Part shown: positions 7,521-18,444 of the stretch, piece after piece
Layout of the letters: every line of letters starts with the position of its first letter
How positions within the stretch are numbered: the stretch's first letter is position 1
From: Bacteroidaceae bacterium
GTDB taxonomy: Bacteria; Bacteroidota; Bacteroidia; Bacteroidales; Bacteroidaceae
DNA length: 64,000 bases
NCBI GenBank assembly: GCA_017522915.1
Contig: JAFWXX010000005.1
Location: 1 to 64,000 of the forward strand
Direction of reading: 5' to 3'
Translations under genes and position numbers: made by a program
The notes under the pieces: model-generated
Told to the model about the DNA's origin: nothing
The model's input: the letters and a program-made list of their open reading frames with translations, nothing else
Database searches by the model: none

Positions 7521-9032
7521 ATGAAGCAACCCATTACTATGAAGAAAGCGTCCTTCCTGGCATTCGACATTGGTGCCACAAGCGGCAGAGCTGTAATCGG
7601 AACCATCGCCGACGGCAAACTTACGACAGAGGAAATCCACCGTTTCCCAAATGCGATAAAAGAGATTGACGGAAAATTCTATTGGGATATATACCACATA
7701 TTCAATGAACTGAAAAAGGGACTTGCTGAGTGCCGTGCAAAAGGAATAGAGCCAGAGTCCATAGGCATCGACACATGGGGCGTGGATTTCGGGTACATAG
7801 CCAAGGATGGCTCCATAGCAGGGCTGCCGAGAGCATACCGCGACCCGTACACCAACGGAGTAAAGGAAGAGCTGTTCAAGAGGATTCCACGCAAGGAGAT
7901 ATACAAGAGAACCGGCATACAGTTCATGGACTTCAACAGCCTTTATCAGTTGCTGGCAGCAAAGAAAGAAGAATGCGAGGCTATGCAGAATGCCGAAAGG
8001 ATTCTTTTCATGCCCGACCTCTTTGCATATATGCTGACCGGCAAGATGGTGTGTGAATACACCGAAGCCTCAACATCGCAATTAGTCAATCCCGAAACAA
8101 AGCAGTTCGACAAGGAACTTGCCGAAAAAGCAGGAATAGAGCCGAAGATACTGATGCATATCTCGATGCCCGGAACACTGATAGGCGAACTCACCGATGA
8201 GATTGCAGAAGAAACCGGCATAGGCAAAATACCAGTATATGCCGTTGCAGGACATGACACGGCCTCAGCCATAGCCGCCATACCTGCAGAAGACGAGAAT
8301 TTCGCGTTCCTCAGCAGCGGCACATGGAGCCTTATGGGCATTGAGTGCGAAAGCCCGATAATAAACGAGAAGACATTCTCCTTGAACCTGACAAATGAAG
8401 GCGGAATTGACGGCACAACATGCTTCCTTAACAACATTACAGGCATGTGGCTGCTCGAACAGTGCAGGAAAGAGTGGGAAAAGAGTGGAAAGGAATACAG
8501 TTACGACGAGATTATTTCAATGGCAGGGAGTGCAATGCCGTTCCGCTCGCTGGTGAACCCCAATGACACGATGTTTACAAACCCGGCAAGCATGGAAGAG
8601 GCCATAAAGGAGTATTGCAGGATAACCGGACAGCACGTGCCGGAGAACGACGCAGAGACTATACGCACCATCTTCGAGAGCCTTGCAATGTGCTACCGCC
8701 ACACCGTAGAGAGCATAAAGGAGGTGTCGCCGCACAGAATAGAAAGGCTGCACATAATTGGAGGCGGCTCAAGAAACAGAATCATGAATCAGTTTGCATC
8801 AAATGCTGTAGGGATGCCTGTAGTAGCAGGCCCGGCTGAGGCAACAGCAATCGGGAACTGCATGATTCAGGCAAGGGCCGCAGGGTTGGCAGGAGACCGC
8901 TGGGAAATGCGCCGGCTGATTCGTGAGGTTGCAGAGACTGAGCTTTTCACACCGGCAGAGACAGCTGAATGGGAAAAGGCCTACTTGCAATACAACAGAA
9001 TATTGGAAAACAAGATACAACAAACTGAATGA
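7521..9032 (+). CDS. rhaB: Rhamnulokinase
   Basis: 503 residues, FGGY sugar-kinase family. It phosphorylates L-rhamnulose with ATP to L-rhamnulose 1-phosphate in the cytoplasm. The N-terminal phosphate-binding motif is AFDIGATSGRAVIG (residues 14-27). The IDTWGVDFG segment (83-91) is typical of RhaB, and the catalytic Asp is D246 in VAGHDTASA. The C-terminal ATP-binding GGGSRN motif is also present. The start could be the ATG at 7521 or the one six codons later; neither has a strong ribosome site, which is usual in this phylum. It overlaps rhaD by 4 bp (ATGA), so the two are translationally coupled. Confidence 0.95.
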   Translation: MKQPITMKKASFLAFDIGATSGRAVIGTIADGKLTTEEIHRFPNAIKEIDGKFYWDIYHIFNELKKGLAECRAKGIEPESIGIDTWGVDFGYIAKDGSIAGLPRAYRDPYTNGVKEELFKRIPRKEIYKRTGIQFMDFNSLYQLLAAKKEECEAMQNAERILFMPDLFAYMLTGKMVCEYTEASTSQLVNPETKQFDKELAEKAGIEPKILMHISMPGTLIGELTDEIAEETGIGKIPVYAVAGHDTASAIAAIPAEDENFAFLSSGTWSLMGIECESPIINEKTFSLNLTNEGGIDGTTCFLNNITGMWLLEQCRKEWEKSGKEYSYDEIISMAGSAMPFRSLVNPNDTMFTNPASMEEAIKEYCRITGQHVPENDAETIRTIFESLAMCYRHTVESIKEVSPHRIERLHIIGGGSRNRIMNQFASNAVGMPVVAGPAEATAIGNCMIQARAAGLAGDRWEMRRLIREVAETELFTPAETAEWEKAYLQYNRILENKIQQTE

Positions 9033-9850
9033 ATATGGAAATCATTAGAAAGAACAAAGCTCTGATGAATGAAATCGGACGCATAGCAGAGGTGGCAGGC
9101 TACCTCTGGACAAAAGGATGGGCCGAACGCAATGGCGGCAACATATCGGTAAACATAACAGCCTTGATGAATGAGGAGGCAATGAGCCTGCCGGCACTTG
9201 CCCCTGCACGCGAACTCATAGAAACGGTCCCATGCCTGGGAAACAATTTCTTCTATGTAACAGGAACCGGCAAGAGAATGAGGTATGTAGCACAGGCTCC
9301 GTTCGAAAACGGCTCTATAATACGCATATCACCCGACGGAACATCGTTTGAGATAATCGCAGAACAGCCGGTATGCCCTACGATGGAGATACATTCGCAC
9401 CTGATGATGCATAACTATCTACGCAGCATGGGCCGCAATACCACCGTTGTGCTGCACACCCACCCTACCGACCTTATAGGCTTCTCGCACTGCAAGCCCT
9501 TCCTTGAGAGTTCAAAGCTGCTGACACGCACATTATGGAGAATGATTCCTGAAGCACGTATCGTTGTGCCTAAAGGAATCGGAGTCGTGCCGTATGCAAT
9601 ACCCGGTACAATAGAACTTGCAAGGCTCACAATAGAACAGCTACGCAATCACGACATGCTGCTATGGGAAAAGCATGGTGTTCTGGCTGTAGGAGACGAC
9701 ATCATTGACTGCTTCGATGCCATAGACACCATGAGCAAATCGGCACAAATCTACTTCAATACCCGCTGGGCAGGTTTTGAACCCGTAGGAATGACCGACG
9801 AGCAGCTCGATGCCCTTGTTCCGGCATTCAACCTTCCCGACTGTTACTGA
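9029..9850 (+). CDS. rhaD: Rhamnulose-1-phosphate aldolase
   Basis: 273 residues, class II (zinc) aldolase of the RhaD/AraD/FucA family. It cleaves L-rhamnulose 1-phosphate into dihydroxyacetone phosphate and L-lactaldehyde. Residues matching the E. coli enzyme are visible: the catalytic Glu in PTMEIHSH (E120) and zinc ligands H143 and H145 in LHTHPTD and H216 in WEKHGVL. NGGNIS near residue 35 is the phosphate-binding loop. It forms a two-gene operon with rhaB. The isomerase RhaA and permease RhaT/RhaP, which often accompany these genes, are absent here. Confidence 0.95.
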   Translation: MNMEIIRKNKALMNEIGRIAEVAGYLWTKGWAERNGGNISVNITALMNEEAMSLPALAPARELIETVPCLGNNFFYVTGTGKRMRYVAQAPFENGSIIRISPDGTSFEIIAEQPVCPTMEIHSHLMMHNYLRSMGRNTTVVLHTHPTDLIGFSHCKPFLESSKLLTRTLWRMIPEARIVVPKGIGVVPYAIPGTIELARLTIEQLRNHDMLLWEKHGVLAVGDDIIDCFDAIDTMSKSAQIYFNTRWAGFEPVGMTDEQLDALVPAFNLPDCY

Positions 9851-9865
9851 CACGTAAATACAAAG

Positions 9866-9900
9866 AATGAGGAGAACTTCAAAATTCAGTTCTCCTCATT
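9866..9900. terminator. Bidirectional terminator between rhaD and the FAD oxidoreductase
   Basis: 13-bp perfect stem (9866-9878 with 9888-9900) and 9-nt loop. Its right arm lies inside the last codons of the convergent minus-strand gene, which ends at 9886. Confidence 0.6.
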
Positions 9901-11394
9901 GTATTCTGCATCGGTATTTACATTCCATAGAGCATCCCTTCCGCATTTGCCGTATAGGACATCAACAGCTCTCATCGCACTGAGCATAGAATGGTCCATA
10001 TTGTTGTAACGGTGCTGACCGTTTCGGCCTATACAGTAGAGATTCTCTATACCGTCAAGGAAAGCACGTACTTTTTCTATACCGCTATAACTGCCGTAAT
10101 ATGCAGGATAAGCCTTTTTCATTCTTATCACATGAGTCTCAATCACCGACTTGCTTTCTATAAATCCAAGCCGCACCAATTCATCAACAGCCATTGCTGA
10201 GATATCGGCATCGCTCATAGTCCAAAGCGCATCCCCTTCACTGCAAAAATACTCCAGCCCCAAGAAGACGCTGTTCTCGTTATCGGCAACCATGTATGGC
10301 GACCAATTGTTGAACAGCTGTATGCGCCCTACCTTAACGTCACGTTCCTGAATATATATCCAGTTATCGGGCAAACGCGAAGCTGAATTGCCGTCATCGG
10401 CTTCACCTCTTACCGACATTCCGTCAAGCAAAACACCGACCGTAATGAAATCGCGGTACGGCAGTGCAACAGCAGTGTCAAGCACCGGGGAAGGAACAGA
10501 GAGGCCATTGAATGACGGCAACAGTTCTGCAAGAGGCATTGAAGAGAAGAGGTAATCGCATGCAAGTACATACTCCTCTCCCTGTGAACTGCGGCAAGTG
10601 ACAGAGAATGGCTTGCCGTCCGAAAAATTGACCTTTACGACACGATATCCCAGAAAGAGCCCTCCACCCTTCTCCTTTATCAGCGAAGCAACCCGCTCCC
10701 ACAACTGGCCTGGACCGAATTTAGGATAAAGGAAACTGCTTATAAGCGATGTCTCTACCTCCTTACAGCCCTTTTCTCTGCGTTGGCTCAAAGCATTTGA
10801 GAGAACAGTAAACAATGACAGGCCTTTGACGCGCTGGCTGCCCCAATCGGCTCCAAGTTCCGAAGGATGCTTGCCCCATACTTTTTGAGTATAGTCTTCA
10901 AAGAAAAGCCTGTACAGCACTTTACCGAAACGGTTTATATAAAAATCCTCAAGAGAGAGCTCATCACGTCTTCTTATACGCGCTATTATATAACTGCCGA
11001 CGACACTCAAAGTACGAAGAATTCCCAGCTTAGAAAAGGTTGAATAAGATGCCTTTATAGGATAATCAAAGAAACGGCGCAGGAAAAATATGCGCGAAAG
11101 GCGACGACGGCGCAACATAGCATTCTCACTGCACTCTTCATACGTAGATAAAGGCATAATATCAAGCCACCAACGCATAACTTCGTCGTTTCGGGAGAAG
11201 AAACGGTGCCCGCCTATATCCATCCTGTTCCCGTTGAAGTCAACAGTTCTCGAAAGCCCACCTACAACTTCATCGGCCTCAAGAATAACAGGATGCACAT
11301 CACCGTGCTTCAAGAGTTCGTATGCAGCTGTAAGGCCAGCCGGACCGGCCCCGACGATTATTGCCACCCGCTTTCTGTCATTCTGCCGTTGCAT
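9886..11394 (-). CDS. FAD-dependent amine-oxidase-like oxidoreductase
   Basis: 502 residues. The N-terminal Rossmann motif [19 protein letters not shown] (residues 9-27) is followed by [13 protein letters not shown] and GGHRFFSR, as in protoporphyrinogen-oxidase and UDP-galactopyranose-mutase-like flavoproteins. The C-terminal FAD segment reads [19 protein letters not shown]. The substrate is unknown; relatives often sit near polysaccharide genes and act on nucleotide sugars or isoprenoids. It is the last gene of the operon 14626-9886, 13 bp after the large secreted protein. No transmembrane segment is evident. Confidence 0.8.
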   Translation of the reverse strand: MQRQNDRKRVAIIVGAGPAGLTAAYELLKHGDVHPVILEADEVVGGLSRTVDFNGNRMDIGGHRFFSRNDEVMRWWLDIMPLSTYEECSENAMLRRRRLSRIFFLRRFFDYPIKASYSTFSKLGILRTLSVVGSYIIARIRRRDELSLEDFYINRFGKVLYRLFFEDYTQKVWGKHPSELGADWGSQRVKGLSLFTVLSNALSQRREKGCKEVETSLISSFLYPKFGPGQLWERVASLIKEKGGGLFLGYRVVKVNFSDGKPFSVTCRSSQGEEYVLACDYLFSSMPLAELLPSFNGLSVPSPVLDTAVALPYRDFITVGVLLDGMSVRGEADDGNSASRLPDNWIYIQERDVKVGRIQLFNNWSPYMVADNENSVFLGLEYFCSEGDALWTMSDADISAMAVDELVRLGFIESKSVIETHVIRMKKAYPAYYGSYSGIEKVRAFLDGIENLYCIGRNGQHRYNNMDHSMLSAMRAVDVLYGKCGRDALWNVNTDAEYNEEN

Positions 11395-11407
11395 TGTCTG
11401 TATGGTG

Positions 11408-14347
11408 TTATTTCATCAGAAAGCGCATTACTGCGCCCATAAGTTTATCACGCTGTTCCTCTTCGGAGACAGTCTCGAACGGAAAGCTTGTAGAAATCAC
11501 TCTATAGTTTCCGGCATATGCCACTCCGGCACTCTCCCTGTTGCCGTTAAAGACGAAAGAGACAAAAGCGTCGTCAAGAGGAACCAGTATATCGGGACGT
11601 GACACTGCATAACATCTTTCATTTGCAGTGCGTGCAAAACTGAATTCGAGACCGGAACCTGATATGCAGTTCTCATTCTGTTCAGAGACAGAACCGCCAT
11701 AGTCAAAGCGCAGGATATCACGGATAAACCTGCGGTCCTCAGTATTCTTTGCCATATCGCTTGCTATGAAAGCACCGCTTATGAAAAGGCTGCCTCCTGC
11801 AGCACAATACTCTTTTATCTTCGACTGCAGACGCTTAGGGAATGTTTTGTATGGCTTGTCATATCCTCCAAGATATGAACCGTTTCCGCCTTGCTTCTCA
11901 ACGCCGAGTATCAAATCAACAGCCTTAAAACTGCCAAGATTAACCAATCCGTCCATGACAGCATCACTGCTGCATGAAACAAAACTTATTCCGTTTGCGG
12001 CCAAAGACTTTCCATGCACTGCAGGATAATTGAACGAGTTGCCGGCAATTATCATTCCTTCGTAATTGTTTCCGCTCAGGCCCAATCCGTTCTCGTAACC
12101 GATATTTGCACGCTGGAAGTCGAGCTGAGGACCGCAATACTCCGGAGTACGGATATAAGGGACACCAGGGTCGCTCTCCATATCAAAACCGGCCATTGAA
12201 GGTGTCTTTACTACCTCCGGACCGCTCAAACGATGAAAGGCATTGACAACCAGAACTGTCCCTTTGCTTTCTGCAGCAATATAAAGTGACAGTTCTTCGG
12301 ACGGGAGACTCTGGCCGCCGTCATTGAGAGCCGACACCCTAAAGCTGTACAACACATCCTTCTTTATTCGGAAAGAGCACTGCGGAACATCCACAACTGT
12401 ACCATTGTCGTAACCCCCGTCACCCATACGCGTATAGACAACGTACCTTGCAGGTTTGGCTGTAGGCTCCCGCGGGTCATTTACAGGATTCCAATCAAGC
12501 CTTACTTCATCCTCTGCGGTCATTGCCATACGGAAGTTGCTCACCGGCAATGGCTGTACGACATAACTGCGCCCATGTACATAGGCAAGATGCTTCAGCA
12601 ACGACTTATAGACAGAACGCGCAAGAGTAAACTTGAAATCGGGGTCGTGTCCATATACCATATCCATGAAATTCTGGTGCGACAACGATTCGAAAATCAA
12701 TGACGGGACAAGAGGCCAGCGCGACTCACTATACTTGCGGTCAAGAATTCCGCGCACAGGCCACCTTCTGCCGTAATGGGCCGTAAGGTCTTCCTGCACA
12801 TTATTAAGCAGATAAGACACGAGGTCACGCGACATATATCGCGAGCGGCCCGACTGCAACGTATCGCCGTCATGCTCGGTAGTTATAACCCCAAGCGAAC
12901 CCACAATTTCGTCCTCAGCCGAAAAGCCGGCATCGGAATGGAACCCGAACGAGAGTTCTATAGGAACTTTCAGTCCTACTGTATCGGGGCAATATACCGA
13001 ACCGCCGGAGAGATAGTTTACGACGCGTGAACGGCAATTAATATCATCCCTATAGTCATCCTCGCCTTCATAGGCCGAATATACATAATACGGGAAACCG
13101 CTTGTCTGCAAATTATAGCGTGCTCCTTCGAGGAATTTAGGCATGCCGCTTATCGAAGGGATGGAATCGCCACGGACAACATTTCCCATTCCGCCGCCGA
13201 AGCGCACTGCATCTGCACTGACAACACCTTTATGCTTGCTTATGTTATCCAGCATCACGCACTGTCTTTCAACAGCACCCTTCTCAAAATGGAAAGTGCC
13301 GAGATATACCCATGTACCGCCGCCCATTCTTTGGTTGACCTTGAAGTTTGTAGAACCTCCGCTATGCCTTACCGTATAGTTCGCATCCGGTACAGAATTC
13401 CTGAGAGTGTGATATGCCACATACACTGCATATTCGCCCTCCGACGGAATGGAAGGATACCATACAGCAGAAGCCGAGGCATTCTTTGCATCTTTAGACG
13501 TTTCGATGACCTTATAGGTTCCGGCTACAAACGGGTTCTCCTTATCGTAATAGGCACTGTCCTTCTGCATATATCCCTTATCCCTGGATTTCCATTCTGC
13601 ACCCGACGAAGCATTCTCATGATATCGTGAGCCAGTGGAGCTCGCATCATTATCGACAATCACACATTCCGGCTGCCAATCCCTTTCGCGAGGCGTATAT
13701 ACTATAGCACCGGCATTCTCAAGCATGGGCATAAGGAACGGCACAACGAAGGATTGCGTAAACATATCCTCTGTAGTACAATAAAGAGGAGGACGCTGCC
13801 ATTTCCAGATGGCCTGTTCTGCATTATAGTATCTTCCGTGACTCTGCCATAACGCAATGTGGCGGTTATGCAGTCCTTTAGGCACAGCATAAGGACGTGA
13901 AGCATTCATAACCCATGGTTCATTCTTGTAATCGAGACCTTGCCAAAGTCTTTCCTTCTCTACAGCATCCTTTTTCCTATAGATATTAGGGACACGCTCA
14001 TCTATGGTGTGCCCAGCATAGACAACCTCTATATCATAGCTGCGCAGATTGCGCGGAAGGAGCTTACGGATATCATTGTAGATGGTATCCACTACGCCAG
14101 GCGTGAAAGCCTGACCCGAAAAAGCCTCATTGGAATATATGACAATCTTCTTCGTGCTGTTATTGACTACGATATTGTTACGACGGCGGTCGAGGCCGGA
14201 GAACTTGAACTTGGTACGCGGAGATGTATATTTCTTGAAATATTCCGAAATAGAACGCGAAACGGCTCTATCGACCTCTTGTGCCGATAGAACCGCCATA
14301 CACATGAAAAAGACAGCCGAGGCTGTCAGTAACCTTTTGAAACTCAT
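11408..14347 (-). CDS. Xanthan-lyase/golvesin-like secreted protein with FN3 domain
   Basis: 979 residues with a signal peptide ending in VLSAQ. Relatives in Bacteroides are usually annotated as xanthan lyase or as golvesin C-terminal-like domain proteins. A middle stretch around residues 460-560 ([11 protein letters not shown] ... [11 protein letters not shown]) recalls the active-site layout of amidase_3-type hydrolases. A beta-sandwich insert (about 280-390: [15 protein letters not shown] ... ADAVRFGGG) looks like the golvesin/XLY-type domain. An FN3 domain starts near residue 597 ([21 protein letters not shown]). The last 250 residues resemble a glutamine-amidotransferase-like fold. The true substrate is unknown, but a cell-wall or glycan target is likely. 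Its ATG directly follows the stop codon of the upstream gene. Confidence 0.75.
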   Translation of the reverse strand: MSFKRLLTASAVFFMCMAVLSAQEVDRAVSRSISEYFKKYTSPRTKFKFSGLDRRRNNIVVNNSTKKIVIYSNEAFSGQAFTPGVVDTIYNDIRKLLPRNLRSYDIEVVYAGHTIDERVPNIYRKKDAVEKERLWQGLDYKNEPWVMNASRPYAVPKGLHNRHIALWQSHGRYYNAEQAIWKWQRPPLYCTTEDMFTQSFVVPFLMPMLENAGAIVYTPRERDWQPECVIVDNDASSTGSRYHENASSGAEWKSRDKGYMQKDSAYYDKENPFVAGTYKVIETSKDAKNASASAVWYPSIPSEGEYAVYVAYHTLRNSVPDANYTVRHSGGSTNFKVNQRMGGGTWVYLGTFHFEKGAVERQCVMLDNISKHKGVVSADAVRFGGGMGNVVRGDSIPSISGMPKFLEGARYNLQTSGFPYYVYSAYEGEDDYRDDINCRSRVVNYLSGGSVYCPDTVGLKVPIELSFGFHSDAGFSAEDEIVGSLGVITTEHDGDTLQSGRSRYMSRDLVSYLLNNVQEDLTAHYGRRWPVRGILDRKYSESRWPLVPSLIFESLSHQNFMDMVYGHDPDFKFTLARSVYKSLLKHLAYVHGRSYVVQPLPVSNFRMAMTAEDEVRLDWNPVNDPREPTAKPARYVVYTRMGDGGYDNGTVVDVPQCSFRIKKDVLYSFRVSALNDGGQSLPSEELSLYIAAESKGTVLVVNAFHRLSGPEVVKTPSMAGFDMESDPGVPYIRTPEYCGPQLDFQRANIGYENGLGLSGNNYEGMIIAGNSFNYPAVHGKSLAANGISFVSCSSDAVMDGLVNLGSFKAVDLILGVEKQGGNGSYLGGYDKPYKTFPKRLQSKIKEYCAAGGSLFISGAFIASDMAKNTEDRRFIRDILRFDYGGSVSEQNENCISGSGLEFSFARTANERCYAVSRPDILVPLDDAFVSFVFNGNRESAGVAYAGNYRVISTSFPFETVSEEEQRDKLMGAVMRFLMK

Positions 14348-14626
14348 TTATTTTGCCGATGCCAACCTGTTTATCTCTTCCAGAATAACTTTTGCATCTG
14401 CATTGAACGAATCACAAAGAGCATTGAAATACTTCTTTGCAGACATACCTGGCTGAACATGATTTACACGTGCTATATATTCTTTGTTCATCGCAAATAT
14501 CCTGTTGAACACATCCACCCACGCCTCAGCATTGCTTTCAGCATCGTATGATAGGATAAAAGCCTCTGTTGCCAACTCATCTGCCACAAATGTGATAACT
14601 TTCTTGAGATTCTTTCTGCTTGCCAT
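14348..14626 (-). CDS. Conserved small helical protein
   Basis: 92 residues, mostly helical, with no signal peptide or known motif (MASRKNLKKVITFVADELAT at the start). I do not recognise a named family, though similar small proteins occur in Bacteroides. It opens the minus-strand operon directly behind a promoter, and its stop codon abuts the ATG of the 979-residue protein, which implies coupled expression. Confidence 0.7.
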   Translation of the reverse strand: MASRKNLKKVITFVADELATEAFILSYDAESNAEAWVDVFNRIFAMNKEYIARVNHVQPGMSAKKYFNALCDSFNADAKVILEEINRLASAK

Positions 14627-14653
14627 AATCTTTATTGTTTAGGAATATTTCTG

Positions 14654-14684
14654 TAAAGATAATAAAATAGTTCAAGCGATGCAA
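14654..14684 (-). promoter_or_regulatory. Promoter of the 14626-9886 operon
   Basis: On the minus strand: TTG (14684-14682), a 20-nt spacer and TATCTTTA (14661-14654), one mismatch from the -7 consensus. The start codon is 28 nt downstream. Confidence 0.6.
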
Positions 14685-14818
14685 CCCTAAGGCACCAAAT
14701 TCGATTATTTATACACATTCACGATAAAAAAAGGCAAAGCACTTTCAATTCTCACAAAAAAAAGCGAAATTTGCCCTTAATTATACACAAACAAGTATTT
14801 TAATTTATTTCGAGAAAC

Positions 14819-16465
14819 ATGAAAATAAGCGCATTGCAGAAAGCAAGGGCTGCTTACCAGCCCAAACTTCCCCAGGCTTTGACCGGGAGTGTTAAACTTT
14901 GTGAGGGTGCTGCAACAGAATCGGTTGCAGACCAGGAGGCTATCAAGGCCATGTTCCCAAACACATACGGCTTGCCTATCGTAACATTCGAGAAGGGCGG
15001 CGAAGCTAAGGAGTTCCCCGCAATCAACGTAGGTGTAATACTTTCAGGCGGACAGGCTCCGGGCGGACACAATGTAATCGCAGGTCTCTTCGACGGTGTA
15101 AAGAAGCTCAACCCGAACAGCAGACTCTACGGTTTCCTCATGGGCCCCGGCGGCTTGGTTGACCACAAGTACATGGAGATTACAGCCGAGCTCATGGACG
15201 AGTACCGCAACACCGGAGGTTTCGACATCATCGGTTCTGGCCGTACAAAGCTTGAGAAGACAGAGCAGTTCGACAAGGGTCTTGAGATTATCAAGGAACT
15301 TGGCATCAAGGCACTCGTAATCATCGGCGGCGACGACTCAAACACCAATGCTTGCGTACTCGCAGAGTACTATGCAGCAAAGAATACCGGCGTACAGGTT
15401 ATCGGCTGTCCAAAGACCATCGACGGTGACCTTAAGAATGCATACATCGAGACCTCTTTCGGTTTCGACACCGCATGCAAGGTCTATTCAGAGGTTATCG
15501 GCAACATACAGCGTGACTGCAATTCTGCCCAGAAGTACTGGCACTTCATCAAGCTGATGGGACGTTCTGCATCACATATTGCACTTGAGTGCGCTCTCCA
15601 GACACAGCCTAACTACTGTATCATTTCTGAGGAGGTTGAGCAGAAGGCTCTTTCACTCGACAACATCGTAACATCAATTGCAGAGGCTGTAGCTTCACGT
15701 GCTGCTGCAGACAACAACTTCGGTACAGTTCTTATACCTGAAGGCCTTATCGAGTTCGTTCCGGCAATGAAGGCTCTTATCGCAGAGCTCAACGACCTGC
15801 TTGCCGTAAAGGGCGAGGAGTATGCAGCAGTAGCTCCGGAAGAGCAGCGTCAATATATTATCGGCCAGCTCTCTAAGGACAACGCAGAGGTATATGCAAG
15901 CCTCCCCGCAGGTGTTGCACGCCAGCTCACAATGGACCGTGACCCTCACGGCAACGTACAGGTTTCTCTTATCGAGACAGAGAAGCTCCTTTCTGAAATG
16001 GTTGCAGGCAAGCTTGCTGCATGGAAGAAAGAGGGCAAATATGTCGGCAAGTTCAACGCACAGCACCACTTCTTCGGTTACGAAGGACGTTGTGCAGCAC
16101 CATCGAACTACGATGCTGACTACTGCTACGCACTCGGTTACAATGCGTCACAGCTCATCGCTGCAGGCAAGACCGGTTACATGTCATCGGTACGCAACAC
16201 TACAGCTCCTGCCGCAGAGTGGGTTGCCGGCGGTATCCCCATCACTATGATGATGAACATGGAACGTCGTCACGGCGAAATGAAGCCTGTTATCCAGAAG
16301 GCACTTGTTGACCTCAACGGTGCACCATTCAAGGCTTTTGCAGCAAACAGAGAGCAGTGGGCAAAGGAGACATGCTATGTTTACCCAGGTCCTATCCAGT
16401 ATTTTGGACCGACAGAGGTTTGTGACCAGACTACAAAGACACTTGCTCTTGAACAGCAGAAGTAA
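14819..16465 (+). CDS. pfp: Diphosphate-fructose-6-phosphate 1-phosphotransferase
   Basis: 548 residues, the long PPi-dependent type of phosphofructokinase (group II). It interconverts fructose 6-phosphate and fructose 1,6-bisphosphate using pyrophosphate. The discriminating motif is GGDDSN (residues 170-175): the second Asp, where ATP enzymes have Gly, excludes [13 protein letters not shown], instead of PGTIDND, agrees with PPi use. The length equals that of typical Bacteroides enzymes. Codon use looks optimised, with many GGC and AAG codons, as expected of a highly expressed gene. An ATP-type PFK is encoded at 40812-41798. The GH25 gene follows 18 bp downstream. Confidence 0.95.
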   Translation: MKISALQKARAAYQPKLPQALTGSVKLCEGAATESVADQEAIKAMFPNTYGLPIVTFEKGGEAKEFPAINVGVILSGGQAPGGHNVIAGLFDGVKKLNPNSRLYGFLMGPGGLVDHKYMEITAELMDEYRNTGGFDIIGSGRTKLEKTEQFDKGLEIIKELGIKALVIIGGDDSNTNACVLAEYYAAKNTGVQVIGCPKTIDGDLKNAYIETSFGFDTACKVYSEVIGNIQRDCNSAQKYWHFIKLMGRSASHIALECALQTQPNYCIISEEVEQKALSLDNIVTSIAEAVASRAAADNNFGTVLIPEGLIEFVPAMKALIAELNDLLAVKGEEYAAVAPEEQRQYIIGQLSKDNAEVYASLPAGVARQLTMDRDPHGNVQVSLIETEKLLSEMVAGKLAAWKKEGKYVGKFNAQHHFFGYEGRCAAPSNYDADYCYALGYNASQLIAAGKTGYMSSVRNTTAPAAEWVAGGIPITMMMNMERRHGEMKPVIQKALVDLNGAPFKAFAANREQWAKETCYVYPGPIQYFGPTEVCDQTTKTLALEQQK

Positions 16466-16483
16466 CACCCTTACTGCATATTA

Positions 16484-17341
16484 ATGGCAGATAAAAAGAT
16501 AAGGAAAGAGAGAACCGGCGGACGGAAGGCAACACCTTCTGCCCGCCGTTCATCACATCCGGGAAGAAGGGATATGCCGCATTGGCAATATGTGGCAATA
16601 GCAATCATTGTCACATCCTTCGCCCTTTTCATAGCCTACCACCTTTTTATCAAGAAGCTCATATACACAATAACTCCATGCGAGGGGCTGAAAGTATATG
16701 CCACATGCATACCAAAAGGATATTCGGTATATGGAATTGACGTCTCGCGCCATCAGGGCAAAATAGATTGGAAAAAACTGGCAAAGGAGAACCCCGAAGA
16801 CGCACCGATAACATTTGCATACATGAAGGCATGCGAGGGAAGCGACCATAAGGACATTCACTTCGACCGCAATTGGAAGGAAGCAAAGGAGAACGGCTTC
16901 ATACGTGGAGCATACCACTACTTCAGCACACACTCTACAGGCCTTGCACAGGCAAACATGTTCATAAATACTGTCAATGTTGCCAGCGGAGACCTTCCGC
17001 CAATGGTTGATGTAGAGGAAATTCCCGAAGACAAGGTACAGTTCATGCAGGAATTGAAGATATTCGTATCGAAGATACAGGAGCACTATGGTGTAAAACC
17101 TATTATATACACCTACAAGAAGTACAAGCAGAAGTACATGAGCGACCGTTTTTTCGACAACTACCCCACATGGATTGCACACTACTACGTCCATTCATTG
17201 ACAGTTGACAAGAACTGGACCATATGGCAATGTTCCGACAGAGGCGAACTGCCAGGAATTGACCATAAGGTCGATATCAACATATTCAACGGTGAATTGA
17301 ACCAGCTTGAGAACCTTAGAATAAAACAGCTGCCGGAATAG
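16484..17341 (+). CDS. Membrane-anchored GH25 lysozyme-like hydrolase
   Basis: 285 residues. A basic, Ser/Arg-rich cytoplasmic tail (1-33) precedes one transmembrane helix (about 37-56), so the catalytic domain would face the periplasm. The GH25 signature YGIDVSRHQG contains D86, and the PPMVDVEE segment holds the acidic pair D176/E178. KACEGSDH and GAYHYFS are typical family strands. GH25 enzymes cut the N-acetylmuramic acid to N-acetylglucosamine bond of peptidoglycan. It is probably co-transcribed with pfp and converges on rluD, whose stop codon is 15 bp away. Confidence 0.9.
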   Translation: MADKKIRKERTGGRKATPSARRSSHPGRRDMPHWQYVAIAIIVTSFALFIAYHLFIKKLIYTITPCEGLKVYATCIPKGYSVYGIDVSRHQGKIDWKKLAKENPEDAPITFAYMKACEGSDHKDIHFDRNWKEAKENGFIRGAYHYFSTHSTGLAQANMFINTVNVASGDLPPMVDVEEIPEDKVQFMQELKIFVSKIQEHYGVKPIIYTYKKYKQKYMSDRFFDNYPTWIAHYYVHSLTVDKNWTIWQCSDRGELPGIDHKVDINIFNGELNQLENLRIKQLPE

Positions 17342-17356
17342 AGCCAAAAAGGGCCG

Positions 17357-18442
17357 TCATTGTTCCATATAGCCGGCACTCGCACTCGAATACCTTCTCC
17401 AGGCCTCAACCATTGAGACAAAATCCTCCGGCAACTTAGAATCGAAGAACATCTGCTCGCCCGTTGTCGGGTGTACAAAGCCCAAAGTCTTGGCATGCAA
17501 TGCCTGACGCGGACAAAGCTTGAAGCAATTACGTACAAACTGGCTGTACTTGCTGAAATTCGTTCCTTTCAGTATTTCATCACCGCCATAGACATCGTCA
17601 TTGAAAAGTATGTGGCCTATGTGCTTCATGTGTACCCTTATCTGATGGGTACGGCCTGTTTCAAGATTGCACTCGACAAGTGTGACATAGCTCAGCCTCT
17701 CCAGCACTCTGTAGTGCGTAACAGCATGCTTTCCGATGCTGTCATCACTGGCAACGCACATCTGAAGACGGTTTCGCGGATTGCGTGTTATGTTTCCGGT
17801 CACCGTGCCTGAATCTTCCTTCAAGGCACCCCAGACCACAGCATTATAAGTACGCTTGGTAGTCTTGTTGAAAAACTGCTTTCCCAGATGAGCCTTTGCC
17901 ATGAATGTCTTGGCAACGACAAGCAAACCGGACGTATTCTTGTCAATCCTATGAACAAGCCCCACTTGAGGGTCATTCGGGTCAAAATCGGGATTCTCCC
18001 TAAGATGCCATGCCACAGCATTTATCAATGTTCCATGAGTATTGCCGCAACCCGGATGCACAACCATTCCTGCAGGCTTGTTCACAACCATGAGATCATC
18101 ATCCTCATATACGACTTCCAAAGGGATATCTTCGGGGACAATACTGCTGTCATACACCCTTGTATTCAATGTTATGACAACGACATCACATGGCTTTACC
18201 TTGTAATTGCTCTTTACAACCTTGCCATTGACCGATATGGAGCCGGCATCGGCAGCCTGCTGTATCTTGTTGCGGGATGTATTGGCTACATGGTCTATAA
18301 GAAACTTGTCTATTCGGATAGGCGACTGCCCTTTATCTACTACAATACGGATTTCCCGGAAAAGGCCCTCCTCTTCCATATCCAGTTCATCATCCTTGAT
18401 GATGACATCGTTCATATCATCACAACTGTCAAGCAATGCCAT
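17357..18442 (-). CDS. rluD: RluD-type ribosomal large-subunit pseudouridine synthase
   Basis: 361 residues from the ATG at 18442; a GTG two codons earlier (18448) overlaps the upstream stop codon and is the alternative start. An S4 RNA-binding domain (RIDKFLIDHVANTSRNKIQQ) is followed by the RluA/RluD catalytic domain with GLVHRIDKNTSGLLVVAK, whose Asp is the nucleophile. It converts uridines of 23S rRNA (positions 1911/1915/1917 in E. coli) to pseudouridine. A 30-residue acidic N-terminal extension precedes S4. The gene follows the PASTA gene without a gap, an order common in Bacteroidales; the ddl gene that often comes next is missing. Confidence 0.92.
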   Translation of the reverse strand: MALLDSCDDMNDVIIKDDELDMEEEGLFREIRIVVDKGQSPIRIDKFLIDHVANTSRNKIQQAADAGSISVNGKVVKSNYKVKPCDVVVITLNTRVYDSSIVPEDIPLEVVYEDDDLMVVNKPAGMVVHPGCGNTHGTLINAVAWHLRENPDFDPNDPQVGLVHRIDKNTSGLLVVAKTFMAKAHLGKQFFNKTTKRTYNAVVWGALKEDSGTVTGNITRNPRNRLQMCVASDDSIGKHAVTHYRVLERLSYVTLVECNLETGRTHQIRVHMKHIGHILFNDDVYGGDEILKGTNFSKYSQFVRNCFKLCPRQALHAKTLGFVHPTTGEQMFFDSKLPEDFVSMVEAWRRYSSASAGYMEQ

Positions 18443-18444
18443 TG

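Noticed and set aside
7439-7669. Plus-strand frame upstream of and overlapping rhaB
   Set aside because: It runs across the rhaB promoter in a different frame and has no protein features.
16553-17194. A 213-codon minus-strand frame opposite the GH25 gene
   Set aside because: The plus-strand protein has clear GH25 motifs and a membrane anchor; the opposite frame has none.
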